Counted from the stretch's first letter, positions 1 through 8,636 are shown. The stretch: DNA of 64,000 nt from Betaproteobacteria bacterium (GCA_016194905.1 JACQAP010000019.1:248001-312000); one strand, 5' to 3'. Notes: generated by a model from the letters alone, not told the origin. A program made the numbers and translations.

Positions 1-527
1 TTGATGATTACCCGCAACCGTTCGTAGCCCGACAGCGCGTCGTCCCAATGATCGGGCAGGTTGCCGTACATCTGCGCCAACAGATCGCGCCACCCGGATC
101 CTTTCAGCGCGTGTTCGGTTTCGTGCGCAAGGTCGAGCGCCTGGGCGATGCTCCATGAAGGCAACAGGCCCGCATGCACCATCGCGTATTCTCCGTCAAC
201 GTGCATCAGCGGCCGCCCGCGCAGCCAGGTCAGCAACTCGTCGCGATCGGGTGCATGGAGAATCGCTCCGAGCGTGTCCTTCCGGTGCGGTTTCACACGC
301 CCCTCGGCGACCATCAGCAAATGCAGGTCGTGGTTGCCGAGCACGCTGACGGCGCGTTCCCCCAGCGATTTCACGAACCGCAGGATTTCCAGAGACTGCG
401 GACCGCGGTTCACCAGATCGCCCACAAACCATAGCCGGTCGTCTGCCTCGCGGAAGCCGATCTCGCCAATCAATTTCTGCAACGAGTCGAAGCAGCCCTG
501 CAGGTCGCCTATCGCGTAGGTAGCCAT
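1..527 (-). CDS. apaH: Symmetrical bis(5'-nucleosyl)-tetraphosphatase ApaH (3' end outside window)
   Basis: The minus-strand reading frame begins MATYAIGDLQGC and continues through the calcineurin-like phosphoesterase signatures GDLVNRGP and GNHDLHLL, the metal-binding motifs of ApaH. The enzyme hydrolyses diadenosine tetraphosphate to two ADP in the cytoplasm. About 175 residues are visible; the family is normally around 270, so the C-terminal third lies beyond position 1. The start ATG at 527 is the obvious one because it opens directly on the conserved beta strand. Identification is secure; only completeness is unknown. Confidence 0.95.
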   Translation of the reverse strand, partial: MATYAIGDLQGCFDSLQKLIGEIGFREADDRLWFVGDLVNRGPQSLEILRFVKSLGERAVSVLGNHDLHLLMVAEGRVKPHRKDTLGAILHAPDRDELLTWLRGRPLMHVDGEYAMVHAGLLPSWSIAQALDLAHETEHALKGSGWRDLLAQMYGNLPDHWDDALSGYERLRVII

Positions 528-718
528 TAGAAGCGGTGACTGGTGATTAGTGCCCGAAGGATACCGGGCGTTGCCCATAATCGGTGAATGGTATCCAATG
601 GAGAGGCACCGCGTGGTGAATGTAGCAAACTGGTTGATTGAAACAAAAGGGCGCAGCAATTGCTGCGCCCTTGGATTCTGCCTTGCCAATTACCAATCAC
701 TGATCACCAATTACTGCT
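528..718. repeat. Heptamer-array repeat with hairpin core between apaH and the cytochrome gene
   Basis: The interval holds tandem variants of a 7-bp unit of the form CTGGTGA (about 535-550), then a core at 551-580 with a small hairpin GGGC-GTT-GCCC and a trailing ATAA, then TCGGTGAATGG. At 683-715 a second array of the same unit appears in inverted orientation (ACCAATCACTGATCACCAAT). The same core plan recurs at 60056-60089 and 61524-61558. No protein-coding gene is supported here. The right array directly abuts the stop codon of the cytochrome gene. Confidence 0.6.
641..672 (-). terminator. Rho-independent terminator of the cytochrome c gene
   Basis: A perfect 26-bp palindrome at 647-672 (arm AAGGGCGCAGCAA) is followed, reading on the minus strand, by the T-rich stretch TTTTGTTT. 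It lies about 50 bp after the stop codon of the cytochrome gene and in the right orientation for it. Confidence 0.75.
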
Positions 719-1261
719 TCACTTCGCCAGGCTCACCAGGTAATCCACTGCGGCCTTGACGTCGACATCGGGCGCGGATGCCAGGCCACCCTTCGCCGGC
801 ATCGCATTTTTGCCGTGCAGCGCGCTGTTGTAGAGCGCTTCCTTGCCACTGGCGATGCGCGGTTTCCAGGCGGCCTTGTCGCCGGTCTTCGGTGCCCCGG
901 CGATGCCCGCCGCGTGACACGCCATGCAAACGGTGTCGTAGAGTTTTTTCCCGGCACCGGCGCCCCCCGCGGCGGCCGTCTTGACGGCCCCGCCGCTTGC
1001 GGACTTCACCGCGGGTGTTCCCGCCGTCGGCTCTGCCGGCACTTCCCCGATCACCACGGTGCCGACCGGTTGCAGACGCTCCGCCACGGCAGTCGCACTG
1101 GCATCGGGACTCCGGCTGTCGACCCTCAGTCCGCCGGTGGCGAAACTGGCAATCATCACGATCCCGATGACCGGTATGAGGAAGGCCAGCAGCACGACCA
1201 CGATCAGTTGCTGCGGCGTCTTGATCAGCGACGAGTGTTCTTCGACGTGCACTTCGGACAT
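719..1261 (-). CDS. Membrane-anchored c-type cytochrome, cytochrome c5 family
   Basis: The 180-residue protein has one uncleaved N-terminal membrane helix (about residues 18-40), a flexible Ala/Pro/Gly linker (about 45-100) and a small C-terminal class I cytochrome domain. Haem attachment is CMACH at residues 112-116, and the methionine of NAMPAKGG near 154 is the likely sixth ligand. The domain would face the periplasm and shuttle electrons to a terminal oxidase or reductase; the partner cannot be read from the neighbours. The family assignment to cytochrome c5 (CycB/CycA-like) rests on the short domain and the MPAKGG motif. The start ATG at 1261 gives a typical short cytoplasmic N-terminus. 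Confidence 0.88.
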   Translation of the reverse strand: MSEVHVEEHSSLIKTPQQLIVVVLLAFLIPVIGIVMIASFATGGLRVDSRSPDASATAVAERLQPVGTVVIGEVPAEPTAGTPAVKSASGGAVKTAAAGGAGAGKKLYDTVCMACHAAGIAGAPKTGDKAAWKPRIASGKEALYNSALHGKNAMPAKGGLASAPDVDVKAAVDYLVSLAK

Positions 1262-1376
1262 GCAAAATCCTTTGCGGTTATGCCTTTGGAAGCCGCAAAT
1301 TATAGGCTATTCACCTCACTCCAAAAAGTGCGGTAATGGACGCCGATGCCCTTTGCCCGTACACTTACGTCCCAAT

Positions 1377-1453
1377 GCGCCCGTAGCTCAGTTGGATAGA
1401 GTGTCGGCCTCCGAAGCCGAAGGTCGTGGGTTCGACTCCCTCCGGGCGCGCCA
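1377..1453 (+). tRNA. tRNA-Arg (anticodon CCG)
   Basis: A full cloverleaf can be drawn: acceptor stem GCGCCCG (1377-1383) pairs with CGGGCGC (1443-1449), the anticodon stem TCGGC/GCCGA encloses loop CTCCGAA with anticodon CCG at 1411-1413, and the T arm carries GGTTCGACTCC. The CCA tail is encoded at 1451-1453. Confidence 0.97.
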
Positions 1454-1489
1454 TTCCTTCTGTCGTTTCTGCTCTTTCCCGCCGTTCAA

Positions 1490-1888
1490 TTGAACGAATC
1501 ATTCGGCCTTGGCGCGCTGTTCCTCAGCAGCTTTCTCGCGGCGACTTTGCTGCCCGGCGGATCCGAAGTCGTATTCGCAGGCGTGCTGGCGAGCGGTGCG
1601 GCCAGTCCGTGGCCGGCACTTGCCGTCGCGACAGTTGGCAACACGCTCGGCGGATCGAGTTCCTATCTGATAGGCCGACTGGTCCCGGATCGCAAGCTCG
1701 GCGGTCGCGCCCTGGAATGGGTACGTCGCTGGGGCGCGCCGGTACTGCTGCTGTCATGGGTACCGATCATCGGCGATGCACTGTGCGTCGCGGCCGGCTG
1801 GTTGAGGCTCAACATCGGGTGGTCGGTGTTGTTCATGGCGCTGGGCAAATTCGGGCGTTATTACATTATTGCCCGGCTTGTGGCCTGA
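1490..1888 (+). CDS. YqaA family membrane protein
   Basis: A 132-residue, very hydrophobic protein with about four membrane segments. It matches the YqaA branch of the DedA/SNARE-associated superfamily by the pattern [11 protein letters not shown] near the N-terminus, [14 protein letters not shown] in the middle and [21 protein letters not shown] after it; members sit in the inner membrane and their transport role is not settled. The gene starts just 36 bp after the tRNA. The only start in a sensible place is TTG at 1490, so the exact N-terminus is less certain than the identity. Confidence 0.85.
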   Translation: MNESFGLGALFLSSFLAATLLPGGSEVVFAGVLASGAASPWPALAVATVGNTLGGSSSYLIGRLVPDRKLGGRALEWVRRWGAPVLLLSWVPIIGDALCVAAGWLRLNIGWSVLFMALGKFGRYYIIARLVA

Positions 1889-1951
1889 ACGCGCATGCCG
1901 GGGTTGATGCGTCGCGGTAGAATTCTTCTCCAGTCATGAAGTCCTAATCAG

Positions 1952-4900
1952 ATGCAACCGATTCCCCCATTTGCCTCAACCGGCATCCGGCTTCGCGAAA
2001 TCCCCTACAACTACACGTCGTTCTCCGATCGCGAAATCGTGATTCGCCTGCTCGGCGCGCCGATGTGGCAGGTGCTGGACGAGTTGCGCAGCCAGCGTCG
2101 CACCGGACGTTCGGCACGCATGCTGTATGAAGTGCTCGGTGACATCTGGGTCGTCAACCGCAATCCCTACTTGCAAGACGACATGCTGGACAATCCCCGG
2201 CGCCGCGATGATTTGATCGAGGCGCTGCGCCACCGCCTACGCCAGATCGAACTGCGCCGCGGCGAAGGCGAAGAGGCCGCCAACGTGGCCGGCAAAGTCG
2301 CACAGTTGCTCGCGTCGGCGCACAAGGCGGTGGACGAATTCGAGCGCGATTTCGAGGATACGGCGAAGCTGCGGCGTAAAGTCCTGCGCCGGCTCACGCG
2401 TGTAACCCGGCGCGACAATATCGCTTTCGACGGCCTGGCGCGGGTGTCGCATGTGACGGACGCGACCGACTGGCGCGTCGAATATCCCTTTGTGGTGCTC
2501 CATCCCGACACCGAGGAAGAAGTGCAGCCTATCGTGCAGGCTTGCATCGAGCTCGGGCTTACCATCATTCCACGCGGCGGCGGCACCGGGTATACCGGCG
2601 GCGCGATACCGCTCGACAAACTTTCCGCGGTGATCAACACCGAGAAGCTGGAAGCGCTGGGTGCGGTGGAATTGATGCCATTGCCCGGCTTGGCGCAGCC
2701 GGTGGCGACCATTCATTGCGGCGCCGGTGTCGTGACCCGCAGGGTCATGGAAGCGGCGGAAGCCGCCGGCCGCATATTCGCGGTGGATCCGACTTCCGCG
2801 GATGCTTCCTGCATCGGCGGCAACGTCGCCATGAATGCCGGCGGCAAGAAAGCCGTGCTGTGGGGCACGGCCGTCGACAATTTGGCGTCATGGAAAATGG
2901 TGACGCCGGAGGCCGAGTGGATGCTGGTCGAGCGCATCGACCACAACCTTGGAAAAATCCACGACGCCGGAGTGGCGCGCTTTCGGATCACGCGCTTCGG
3001 CCGCGACGGCAGGATGCCGCGCGGTGAACCCGAGATCCTGGAAGTGCCGGGACGCCGCTTCCGCAAGGAAGGCCTCGGCAAGGACGTGACCGACAAATTT
3101 CTTGCGGGCCTGCCCGGCATTCAGAAGGAGGGTTGCGACGGCATCATCACGTCCGCGCGTTTCATCCTGCACAAGATGCCGGCGCACACGCGCACCGTCT
3201 GCCTGGAGTTTTACGGACAGGTCGGACATTCGGTGCCTTCGATCGTGGAAATCAAGGCTTATCTGGACCGCCGCCCCGGCGGTGCGATTCTCGCCGGCCT
3301 CGAGCATCTCGACGAACGCTATGTCAAAGCCGTCGGCTACGCCACCAAAGCCAAGCGCGGAGGCCGGCCGAAAATGGTATTGCTGGCCGATATCATCGGT
3401 GAAGACGACAAAGCGGTCGGCGAAGCCGCCTCCGCCGTGGTCAGAATCGCCAATGCCCGCGGCGGCGAGGGCTTCATCGCCGTCTCGACGGAAGCGCGCA
3501 AACAATTCTGGCTGGATCGATCCCGCACCGCCGCCATTGCCAAACATACCAATGCGTTCAAGATCAACGAGGACGTGGTCATCCCGCTCGACCGCCTCGG
3601 CGACTACTCCGACGGCATCGAGCGCATCAATATCGAACTGTCGCTCAGGAACAAGATTCGCCTGCTGGATGCGCTGGAGGAATTTTTCCAGGGCGAACTG
3701 CCCGTGCATCAGGAGGCCGAGAAGCTGGCGCAAGACGAGTTGCTCGGCGGCCGTGCGGCGAATGCAACCGATCTGGTGCGCACGACCCGCAACCGCTGGC
3801 AATGGCTGCTCGACAATCTCGACGCGCCGCTGACTGATTTTCAGAAATGGTTGGCCCAGACCGGGCAGGATGAGGGTGTTTCACCAGCCACCAGCCATTC
3901 ACTTCTATACCCCCTTGAGGGGTGCGAGCCACCAGCCACTGTTTTTCGCGCGCTTCAGAACCACAGCCTGCGCGTGTCATGGAAAAAGGAAGTCCGAGAG
4001 CTGCTGATGCAGATCTTCGATGGCCGCGCCTTCGATCCGATCCGTGCCGAGATCAATGCCATCCACAAGCGCGTGCTGAAGAGCCGGTTGTTCGTGGCCC
4101 TGCACATGCATGCCGGAGACGGCAATGTGCATACCAATATCCCGGTGAACTCCGACGACTACGCCATGCTGCACGAAGCCAATGTCGCCGTCGCACGCAT
4201 CATGAAAATGGCGCGAGCCCTGAACGGGGTGATCTCCGGCGAACATGGCATCGGGATCACCAAGCTGGATTATCTCGAATCTCATGAAATAGACGCCTTC
4301 GCCCGATACAAAAAGCGCGTGGATCCCGAAGGCCGTTTCAACAAGGGCAAATTGCTGCCCGGCGCCAATCTCGACAACGCCTACACGCCGAGCTTCAATC
4401 TGCTGGAGCTGGAGAGCCTGATCCTGGAGCAGAGCGCGATCGGTGAAATTTCCGATTCGATCAAGGACTGCCTGCGTTGCGGCAAGTGCAAGCCGGTGTG
4501 CTCGACCCACGTGCCGAGGGCGAACCTGCTGTACTCGCCGCGCAACAAGATCCTGGCCACGTCGCTGCTGATCGAGGCTTTTCTCTACGAAGAGCAGACC
4601 CGCCGCGGCGTGTCGCTCAAGCACTTCGACGAATTTTCCGACGTCGCCGATCACTGCACGGTCTGCCACAAATGCCTGAATCCCTGCCCGGTGGACATCG
4701 ACTTCGGCGATGTGTCGATCGCGATGCGCAATTTCCTGCGCCGTCAGGGCAAAAAGAAATTCAATCCGGGCACCGCCGCGTCGATGCTATTCCTGAACGC
4801 CACCGATCCGAACACCATCAAGGTCACGCGCAAGATAATGATCGAGTGGGGCTTCCGCGCGCAACGCCTGGCCTATCGCGCCGGGAAATCGCTCGGCCTG

Positions 4901-5875
4901 ATACAGGACCAGGTGAAGCATCCGCCGGCGACGCTTGGCAAGCCGTCGATCAAGGCGCAGGTGATCCACATCATCAACAAGCCGATGCCCGGGGGCTTGC
5001 CGAAGAAAACCTCGCGCGCTTTGCTGGACATCGAGGACACCCGCATGGTGCCGGTGATCCGCGACCCGAAAAAGGTGAACGAAGACTCGGACGCGGTGTT
5101 CTATTTCCCGGGATGCGGCAGCGAGCGCCTGTTCGGCCAGGTCGGGCTCGCCACCCAGGCGATGCTGTACGAAGTCGGCGCCGTCACCGTGCTGCCTCCA
5201 GGCTATCTGTGCTGCGGTTATCCGCAGACCTCCGCCGGGGAAGCCGAAAAGGGCCAGAAGATCAGCACCGACAATCGCGTGCTGTTCCACCGCGTCGCCA
5301 ATACGCTGAACTACCTCGACATCAAAACCGTGGTGGTGTCCTGCGGAACCTGCATGGACCAGTTGCAGAAATACGAATTCGACAAGATCTTCCCGGGCTG
5401 CCGGCTGCTCGACATTCATGAATACCTGCTGGAGAAAAACGTCCGTCTCGAAGGCGTGACGGGCGTGCGCTACATGTACCACGATCCCTGCCACACGCCG
5501 ATGAAGACTTATCAACCGGCAAAAGTCGTCAGCGCGCTGATGGGGTCGGATGTGAAGCTGAACGATCGCTGCTGCGGCGAATCCGGCACGCTGGCGGTCA
5601 CACGTCCCGACATTTCCACGCAGGTGCGCTTCCGCAAGCAGGAGGAAATGCAGAAGGCGGTGGCGGCCATTCGCGCACAGGGTAATGAAGAGCCGGTCAA
5701 GATCCTGACGTCCTGCCCGTCCTGCCTGCAGGGCCTGTCGCGCTACCGCGATGATACCGGCGTGCAGGCCGACTATATCGTCGTCGAGATCGCCAGACAT
5801 GTGCTCGGAGAGAACTGGATGGCCGACTATGTCGCAAAGGCGAATAACGGCGGCATCGAGCGCGTTCTACTGTAA
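1952..5875 (+). CDS. Giant FAD-binding / Fe-S oxidoreductase (DUF3683, GlcD-GlcF-like fusion)
   Basis: This 1307-residue protein fuses, in order, a DUF3683-type N-terminal region, an FAD-binding type 4 domain ([12 protein letters not shown] near residue 207), a C-terminal FAD-oxidase domain ([21 protein letters not shown]), a pair of ferredoxin-like cluster motifs ([11 protein letters not shown] near 840, CTVCHKC near 902) and two CCG cysteine-rich domains (near 1052 and 1177). This is the architecture of D-lactate or glycolate dehydrogenases joined to their Fe-S subunit, so a 2-hydroxy-acid dehydrogenase feeding the quinone pool is likely; the actual substrate is unknown. A repeat-derived insertion occupies about residues 642-665, between the two halves of the FAD-oxidase domain. 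The ATG at 1952 opens a long uninterrupted frame. Confidence 0.9.
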   Translation: MQPIPPFASTGIRLREIPYNYTSFSDREIVIRLLGAPMWQVLDELRSQRRTGRSARMLYEVLGDIWVVNRNPYLQDDMLDNPRRRDDLIEALRHRLRQIELRRGEGEEAANVAGKVAQLLASAHKAVDEFERDFEDTAKLRRKVLRRLTRVTRRDNIAFDGLARVSHVTDATDWRVEYPFVVLHPDTEEEVQPIVQACIELGLTIIPRGGGTGYTGGAIPLDKLSAVINTEKLEALGAVELMPLPGLAQPVATIHCGAGVVTRRVMEAAEAAGRIFAVDPTSADASCIGGNVAMNAGGKKAVLWGTAVDNLASWKMVTPEAEWMLVERIDHNLGKIHDAGVARFRITRFGRDGRMPRGEPEILEVPGRRFRKEGLGKDVTDKFLAGLPGIQKEGCDGIITSARFILHKMPAHTRTVCLEFYGQVGHSVPSIVEIKAYLDRRPGGAILAGLEHLDERYVKAVGYATKAKRGGRPKMVLLADIIGEDDKAVGEAASAVVRIANARGGEGFIAVSTEARKQFWLDRSRTAAIAKHTNAFKINEDVVIPLDRLGDYSDGIERINIELSLRNKIRLLDALEEFFQGELPVHQEAEKLAQDELLGGRAANATDLVRTTRNRWQWLLDNLDAPLTDFQKWLAQTGQDEGVSPATSHSLLYPLEGCEPPATVFRALQNHSLRVSWKKEVRELLMQIFDGRAFDPIRAEINAIHKRVLKSRLFVALHMHAGDGNVHTNIPVNSDDYAMLHEANVAVARIMKMARALNGVISGEHGIGITKLDYLESHEIDAFARYKKRVDPEGRFNKGKLLPGANLDNAYTPSFNLLELESLILEQSAIGEISDSIKDCLRCGKCKPVCSTHVPRANLLYSPRNKILATSLLIEAFLYEEQTRRGVSLKHFDEFSDVADHCTVCHKCLNPCPVDIDFGDVSIAMRNFLRRQGKKKFNPGTAASMLFLNATDPNTIKVTRKIMIEWGFRAQRLAYRAGKSLGLIQDQVKHPPATLGKPSIKAQVIHIINKPMPGGLPKKTSRALLDIEDTRMVPVIRDPKKVNEDSDAVFYFPGCGSERLFGQVGLATQAMLYEVGAVTVLPPGYLCCGYPQTSAGEAEKGQKISTDNRVLFHRVANTLNYLDIKTVVVSCGTCMDQLQKYEFDKIFPGCRLLDIHEYLLEKNVRLEGVTGVRYMYHDPCHTPMKTYQPAKVVSALMGSDVKLNDRCCGESGTLAVTRPDISTQVRFRKQEEMQKAVAAIRAQGNEEPVKILTSCPSCLQGLSRYRDDTGVQADYIVVEIARHVLGENWMADYVAKANNGGIERVLL
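3876..3943 (-). repeat. In-frame copy of the heptamer/hairpin repeat inside the DUF3683 gene
   Basis: Inside the reading frame lies TTTCACCAGCCACCAGCC, then a hairpin CCCCTTGAGGGG at 3911-3922, then GAGCCACCAGCCACTG. Read on the minus strand this is the same plan as the intergenic repeats (7-bp units, CCCC-loop-GGGG, TATA-like linker, 7-bp units). It adds roughly 23 codons without shifting the frame and the resulting residues ([18 protein letters not shown]) look like a low-constraint loop. Confidence 0.7.
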
Positions 5876-5897
5876 CGCATCTCGGCCACCCTGAATT

Positions 5898-6542
5898 ATG
5901 GTTGGACAGAGCGATCCGTGGTTCGAAGCATCGGATGTCATTCCGATGTTCCCGACGCTGGTCTGGAAGATTCAGGTCAAGGAAGGCGTGCGGGCAGCCA
6001 TAGCGGCAAAGATGCTCCCGGTGCTCGCGAAAATGGCACAGGACGCACCGAAACTGGCTTCCGGCCAGGGATGGCAATCGCAGCAAACGTTACATCGGCT
6101 CGACGAGTTGCAGGACCTCGTTTCCTGCGTCGACAAGGCGGTCAGGGGGGTTCTGAAGTTTCTGAGAATCGGTTATGACGCTTTTGAGATCACCGCTTGT
6201 TGGGCCACTGTTCTCGCCAAGGGTGCTGCCCACAGGATGCATAGCCACCCCAATAATTTTCTGAGCGGCATCTATTACCTTCGCACTTACCCGGGCGCGG
6301 ACACCATAAACCTTCATGATCCGAGAAATCAGACCGGCATCCTCAGGCCGCCGATCGTGGAACTGACGGGCGAGAACACAGATCAGGTCGTAGTCCGGGT
6401 GAGCAATGGCACGCTCCTGATCTTCCCGTCCTACCTGCAGCACTCCGTCGACGCCAATACGAGCGGGGAAGAAAGAATCAGTATCAGCTTCAACATCATG
6501 TTCTCTTCGTTCACGGAGAATCTCGCCAAGCCGCTATGGTAG
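5898..6542 (+). CDS. TIGR02466 family putative 2-oxoglutarate/Fe(II) dioxygenase
   Basis: The 214-residue protein carries the double-stranded beta-helix pattern of the TIGR02466 (2OG-Fe(II) oxygenase superfamily) proteins: MHSHPNNFLSGIYYL in the centre, with H-x-H/N providing metal ligands, and LLIFPSYLQHSVDAN with the distal histidine, followed by RISISFN. Substrates of this family are largely unknown; some members act in phage or secondary metabolism. It follows the DUF3683 gene by 22 bp and could be co-transcribed. It is the last ordinary gene before the integron's distal end. Confidence 0.8.
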   Translation: MVGQSDPWFEASDVIPMFPTLVWKIQVKEGVRAAIAAKMLPVLAKMAQDAPKLASGQGWQSQQTLHRLDELQDLVSCVDKAVRGVLKFLRIGYDAFEITACWATVLAKGAAHRMHSHPNNFLSGIYYLRTYPGADTINLHDPRNQTGILRPPIVELTGENTDQVVVRVSNGTLLIFPSYLQHSVDANTSGEERISISFNIMFSSFTENLAKPLW

Positions 6543-6559
6543 CCACCGCACGGCATAAC

Positions 6560-6783
6560 AAGCGGCTGGACCGCTTCACGCACGCTACGCGGCAGGCAAA
6601 AGGTCGAACCGCAGTGGAAGCTCTTCTGCCTGGTGCACAACATCGAGAAGCTCGCGCCTGCGAAATCTCGCCCCTGGGGGACCGCTGCCAATGCAAGGAA
6701 GAGAATCGCTGAAAAAGCTTTTTCTACCACCTCAAGGTTCGCGCTAAGCGGCGCGGCGGTTTTGAACGCGTCCGCTTGCGCGC
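6560..6783 (+). pseudogene. Transposase C-terminal remnant with degenerate attC-like hairpins
   Basis: In the frame beginning at 6600 the DNA reads KVEPQWKLFCLVHNIEKLA, which resembles the C-terminal end of IS1182-type DDE transposases; no upstream part of such a gene remains. Flanking it are GCATAAC plus the hairpin AAGCGG-CTGGA-CCGCTT (6553-6576) and, at about 6745-6776, AAGCGGCGCG with its partner CGCGTCCGCTT, both attC-like but without complete core sites. This appears to be the eroded far end of the cassette array. The transposase call depends on one 19-residue stretch. Confidence 0.5.
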
Positions 6784-7053
6784 TCACACCATCTTTCGCA
6801 ACTCGTCATTGATGCGTGTTTGGTAACCGCCGCCCATGGCCTTAAAAAAGGCGATAACGTCGGCATCAAGACGGGCGGACATTAATACTTTGGTTGGCGC
6901 TTTTTGCGGACCCCGCCCGCGCTTGAGTGCCGGCGGTCCAAGCATCTTCTCCGACCACGGAGGATTGTCCGGATCGGTTCGCTCATTTGAAGTAGTCTTT
7001 GGCGATTTCAAAGTATTAGACGGCGGCCGTACTGTGCATGCCACTGGCGTCAT
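6784..7053 (-). CDS. BrnA-type antitoxin, no BrnT partner seen
   Basis: The C-terminal half reads SARLDADVIAFFKAMGGGYQTRINDELRKMV, the ribbon-helix-helix pattern of BrnA antitoxins (partners of the RNase toxin BrnT). BrnT is normally encoded immediately upstream, but the upstream minus-strand sequence encodes a different, unrelated protein, so this looks like an orphan antitoxin in a cassette. The ATG at 7053 would overlap the preceding gene's stop at 7016; a TTG at 7011, just after that stop, would remove the poorly conserved N-terminal 14 residues and is a reasonable alternative. Confidence 0.7.
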   Translation of the reverse strand: MTPVACTVRPPSNTLKSPKTTSNERTDPDNPPWSEKMLGPPALKRGRGPQKAPTKVLMSARLDADVIAFFKAMGGGYQTRINDELRKMV

Positions 7054-7410
7054 ACAACACTGTGCGCTTTGCCTCGAATGCGGGCGACATCACTTCTATA
7101 TACCAACTTTGCGGAATCGATGGGAATGCGGCAGACAATGGACCAAAGAGATCGGGGAAACCGGCCCACTCTTCAGAGACCTGAACGGGCGCCTGACCTG
7201 AGCGGGATTCGAATAGCAGACAAATGCAGTCGGCGGTAAGGAGGTCGATTTTATAGGTCTGGATCCTTGAGACGTCCGCCCAGTGCACGGTGCGAATGAC
7301 ATCCTGGTCTTCGCATCGACGAGAGCAAACCCGTCATCCGTTACGCGGACGTTCGGTTCGACACGGGGTTTGCGACCGAAGAGCTGTTGGATGCGCGACC
7401 AGAGTGCCAT
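7016..7410 (-). pseudogene. Cassette gene of unknown function broken by one frameshift
   Basis: Two overlapping minus-strand frames join into one plausible protein. It starts at 7410 (MALWSRIQQLFGRKP...VTDDGFALVDAKT) and, after a single-base shift near 7300-7310, continues DVIRTVHWADVSRIQTYK and ends at 7016. Read through the shift the product would be about 130 residues of a small uncharacterised family with the pattern VTDDGF..VDA...I.W.DV..I.AYK.D. Either frame alone is implausible. The base shift may be genuine decay of an unused cassette or a sequencing error. Confidence 0.6.
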
Positions 7411-7420
7411 TTAGCCGCTA

Positions 7421-7463
7421 TATCAACGTCGCGCTCACCCGCGAGCGCCGCAGCAAGTTATGC
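7421..7463 (-). other. attC site (short) of the HicB-like cassette
   Basis: Core site GTTATGC (7457-7463) at the gene-proximal side and TATCAAC (7421-7427) at the far side flank the hairpin GCGCTC-ACCCGC-GAGCGC. The stop codon of the hicB-like gene (TAA at 7458-7460) is formed by the core site. The distal core is a weak match, so the exact end is uncertain. Confidence 0.6.
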
Positions 7464-7673
7464 GGCTTGTACTTCGACAATTTCGCTCGTCGAAGCAGGT
7501 GTAGGAATTGGCTGCCCCTCCTGCTTGAGGTCCTCAAGATGGAACTCGATGGCCTCCCGAATGAGCGAAAGAACCTCTTCTTTCGTTTCTCCAGCAGCGA
7601 TGCAGCCAGGAAGATCCGGAACATGGGCTCCGTAGGAAGAGGGGCCTTTTTCAACAACTACGAGGTATCGCAT
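7458..7673 (-). CDS. HicB-like antitoxin, no HicA partner seen
   Basis: The 71-residue product begins MRYLVVVEKGPSSYGAHVPDLPGC, the canonical partial RNase H fold of HicB antitoxins (HicB_lk family), and ends after SLIREAIEFHLEDLKQEG without a DNA-binding tail. HicB normally neutralises the RNA-binding toxin HicA, encoded next to it; no HicA-like frame is visible on either side within the cassette. Solitary HicB cassettes are known to occur in integrons, and an anti-addiction role is a possibility. The start at 7673 is fixed by the conserved first strand. Confidence 0.82.
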   Translation of the reverse strand: MRYLVVVEKGPSSYGAHVPDLPGCIAAGETKEEVLSLIREAIEFHLEDLKQEGQPIPTPASTSEIVEVQAA

Positions 7674-7694
7674 ATCGAATCGCGGCTCGTATCG

Positions 7695-7752
7695 CGTCTA
7701 ATTCTTGTGTCGATCGACTTCGGACTTTTTCTACAGCCTTGTGCCGTTGGGC
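7695..7752 (-). other. Possible degenerate attC of the 62-residue cassette
   Basis: GTTGGGC at 7746-7752 fits a core site after the stop of the 62-residue gene, and GTCTAAT at 7695-7701 could be an eroded partner 44 bp further left. The segment between them has the short palindrome GTCGATCGAC but not the long arms of the other sites. Position and spacing favour attC; sequence alone is weak. Confidence 0.35.
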
Positions 7753-7797
7753 GGCACCGCGGCTACAGATTCTACGAACAGGCTGCGCATGACTATG

Positions 7798-7986
7798 CTA
7801 TTTGTGTCCAGACCGAAATGCCCACACGCACAAGCTGCCAGCAACGACCATTGCAACCCAGGAAACCCACACTGGCACGTCGAAACCTGCGACTTGCACC
7901 GGCCATTGGTTCAGAGCCCGCACAGCTTGAACCACCGCTATCACGCCGAAGAGAACACCCGAAACGACGACATACTTACTCGGCAT
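7798..7986 (-). CDS. Small two-helix membrane protein (cassette)
   Basis: A 62-residue protein, MPSKYVVVSGVLFGVIAVVQ..., with two hydrophobic helices (about residues 4-24 and 38-57) joined by RALNQWPVQVAGFDVPVW. A strong ribosome binding site, AGGAGG, precedes the ATG by 8 bp, which supports real translation. Its layout is typical of the short hypothetical membrane proteins common in integron cassettes; no function can be assigned. Confidence 0.72.
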   Translation of the reverse strand: MPSKYVVVSGVLFGVIAVVQAVRALNQWPVQVAGFDVPVWVSWVAMVVAGSLCVWAFRSGHK

Positions 7987-8013
7987 TCTCGATCCTCCTA
8001 TTCAGAAAGTGAC

Positions 8014-8078
8014 GCCCAACGCCAAGTTGAGCCGCAGCAAGCATTTGCTTGCCGTCGGTCTCGAACTTGATGTTAGAT
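8014..8078 (-). other. attC site of the DUF4256 cassette
   Basis: GCCCAAC (8014-8020) and GTTAGAT (8072-8078) bound a 65-bp imperfect palindrome whose central arms are GCAAGCA and TGCTTGC, with AAGTT/AACTT inner sites. A second GTTAAAC at 8090-8096, which supplies the stop of the gene, could alternatively be the outer core site. Confidence 0.8.
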
Positions 8079-8090
8079 TTCGATCAAGAG

Positions 8091-8636
8091 TTAAACCTTG
8101 ATCCGACCGCGAAAACCTCTTGCGGCGTAGTACGATTCAGCACCGTTGTGATACACGAAAACATGATCATAGCGACGATCACAGAAGAGCGCACCACCAA
8201 GATCTCTTATCTTGGCTGGCGTATTCACCCAGCTCGAAGTTTTCCTGTCGAATTCTCCAAACTCTTGCAATTCTCGATATTGTTGTTCCGTGAGTATCTC
8301 AATACCTATCGAGGACGCCATTTCGATTGCGTTTCCACTTGGTTTGTTTTCTTTTCGTGAATCGAGAGCCTCGCGGTCATAACAAATGCTGCGTCGGCCT
8401 ATTGGACTTTCAGGTGAACAATCACAGAAAATGAACTCACTGGTCTTTTCATCATAACCAACGACATCCGGTTCGCCGCCGGTGCGTTCCATTTCATAGA
8501 GTGCTTGGATTTTTTCAGGACTAGCCTCCAATTTCGCTTGCATTGAGCTCCAGTCGATTCCTGTGTGACGACGCTTGTTTTTCGAGAACCGATCTTTGAG
8601 AGTCTTGATCAGCTCGTCAAGAAATGCTGCTTCCAT
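8091..8636 (-). CDS. DUF4256 family protein (cassette)
   Basis: The 181-residue product ends with ALFCDRRYDHVFVYHNGAE and SYYAARGFRG, the signature of DUF4256, and contains the matching EPDVVGYDEKTSEFIFCDCS block in the middle. The family's function is unknown. The ATG at 8636 is preferred over one 7 codons upstream because AGGGAG lies at proper spacing before it. The stop codon lies in a core-like GTTAAAC. The 188-base gap on its right leads to the IS-split attC. Confidence 0.82.
   Translation of the reverse strand: MEAAFLDELIKTLKDRFSKNKRRHTGIDWSSMQAKLEASPEKIQALYEMERTGGEPDVVGYDEKTSEFIFCDCSPESPIGRRSICYDREALDSRKENKPSGNAIEMASSIGIEILTEQQYRELQEFGEFDRKTSSWVNTPAKIRDLGGALFCDRRYDHVFVYHNGAESYYAARGFRGRIKV

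Noticed and set aside
3842-3960. The in-frame segment of the DUF3683 gene as evidence for two separate genes
   Set aside because: The frame is continuous and both flanks belong to the same FAD-oxidase domain.
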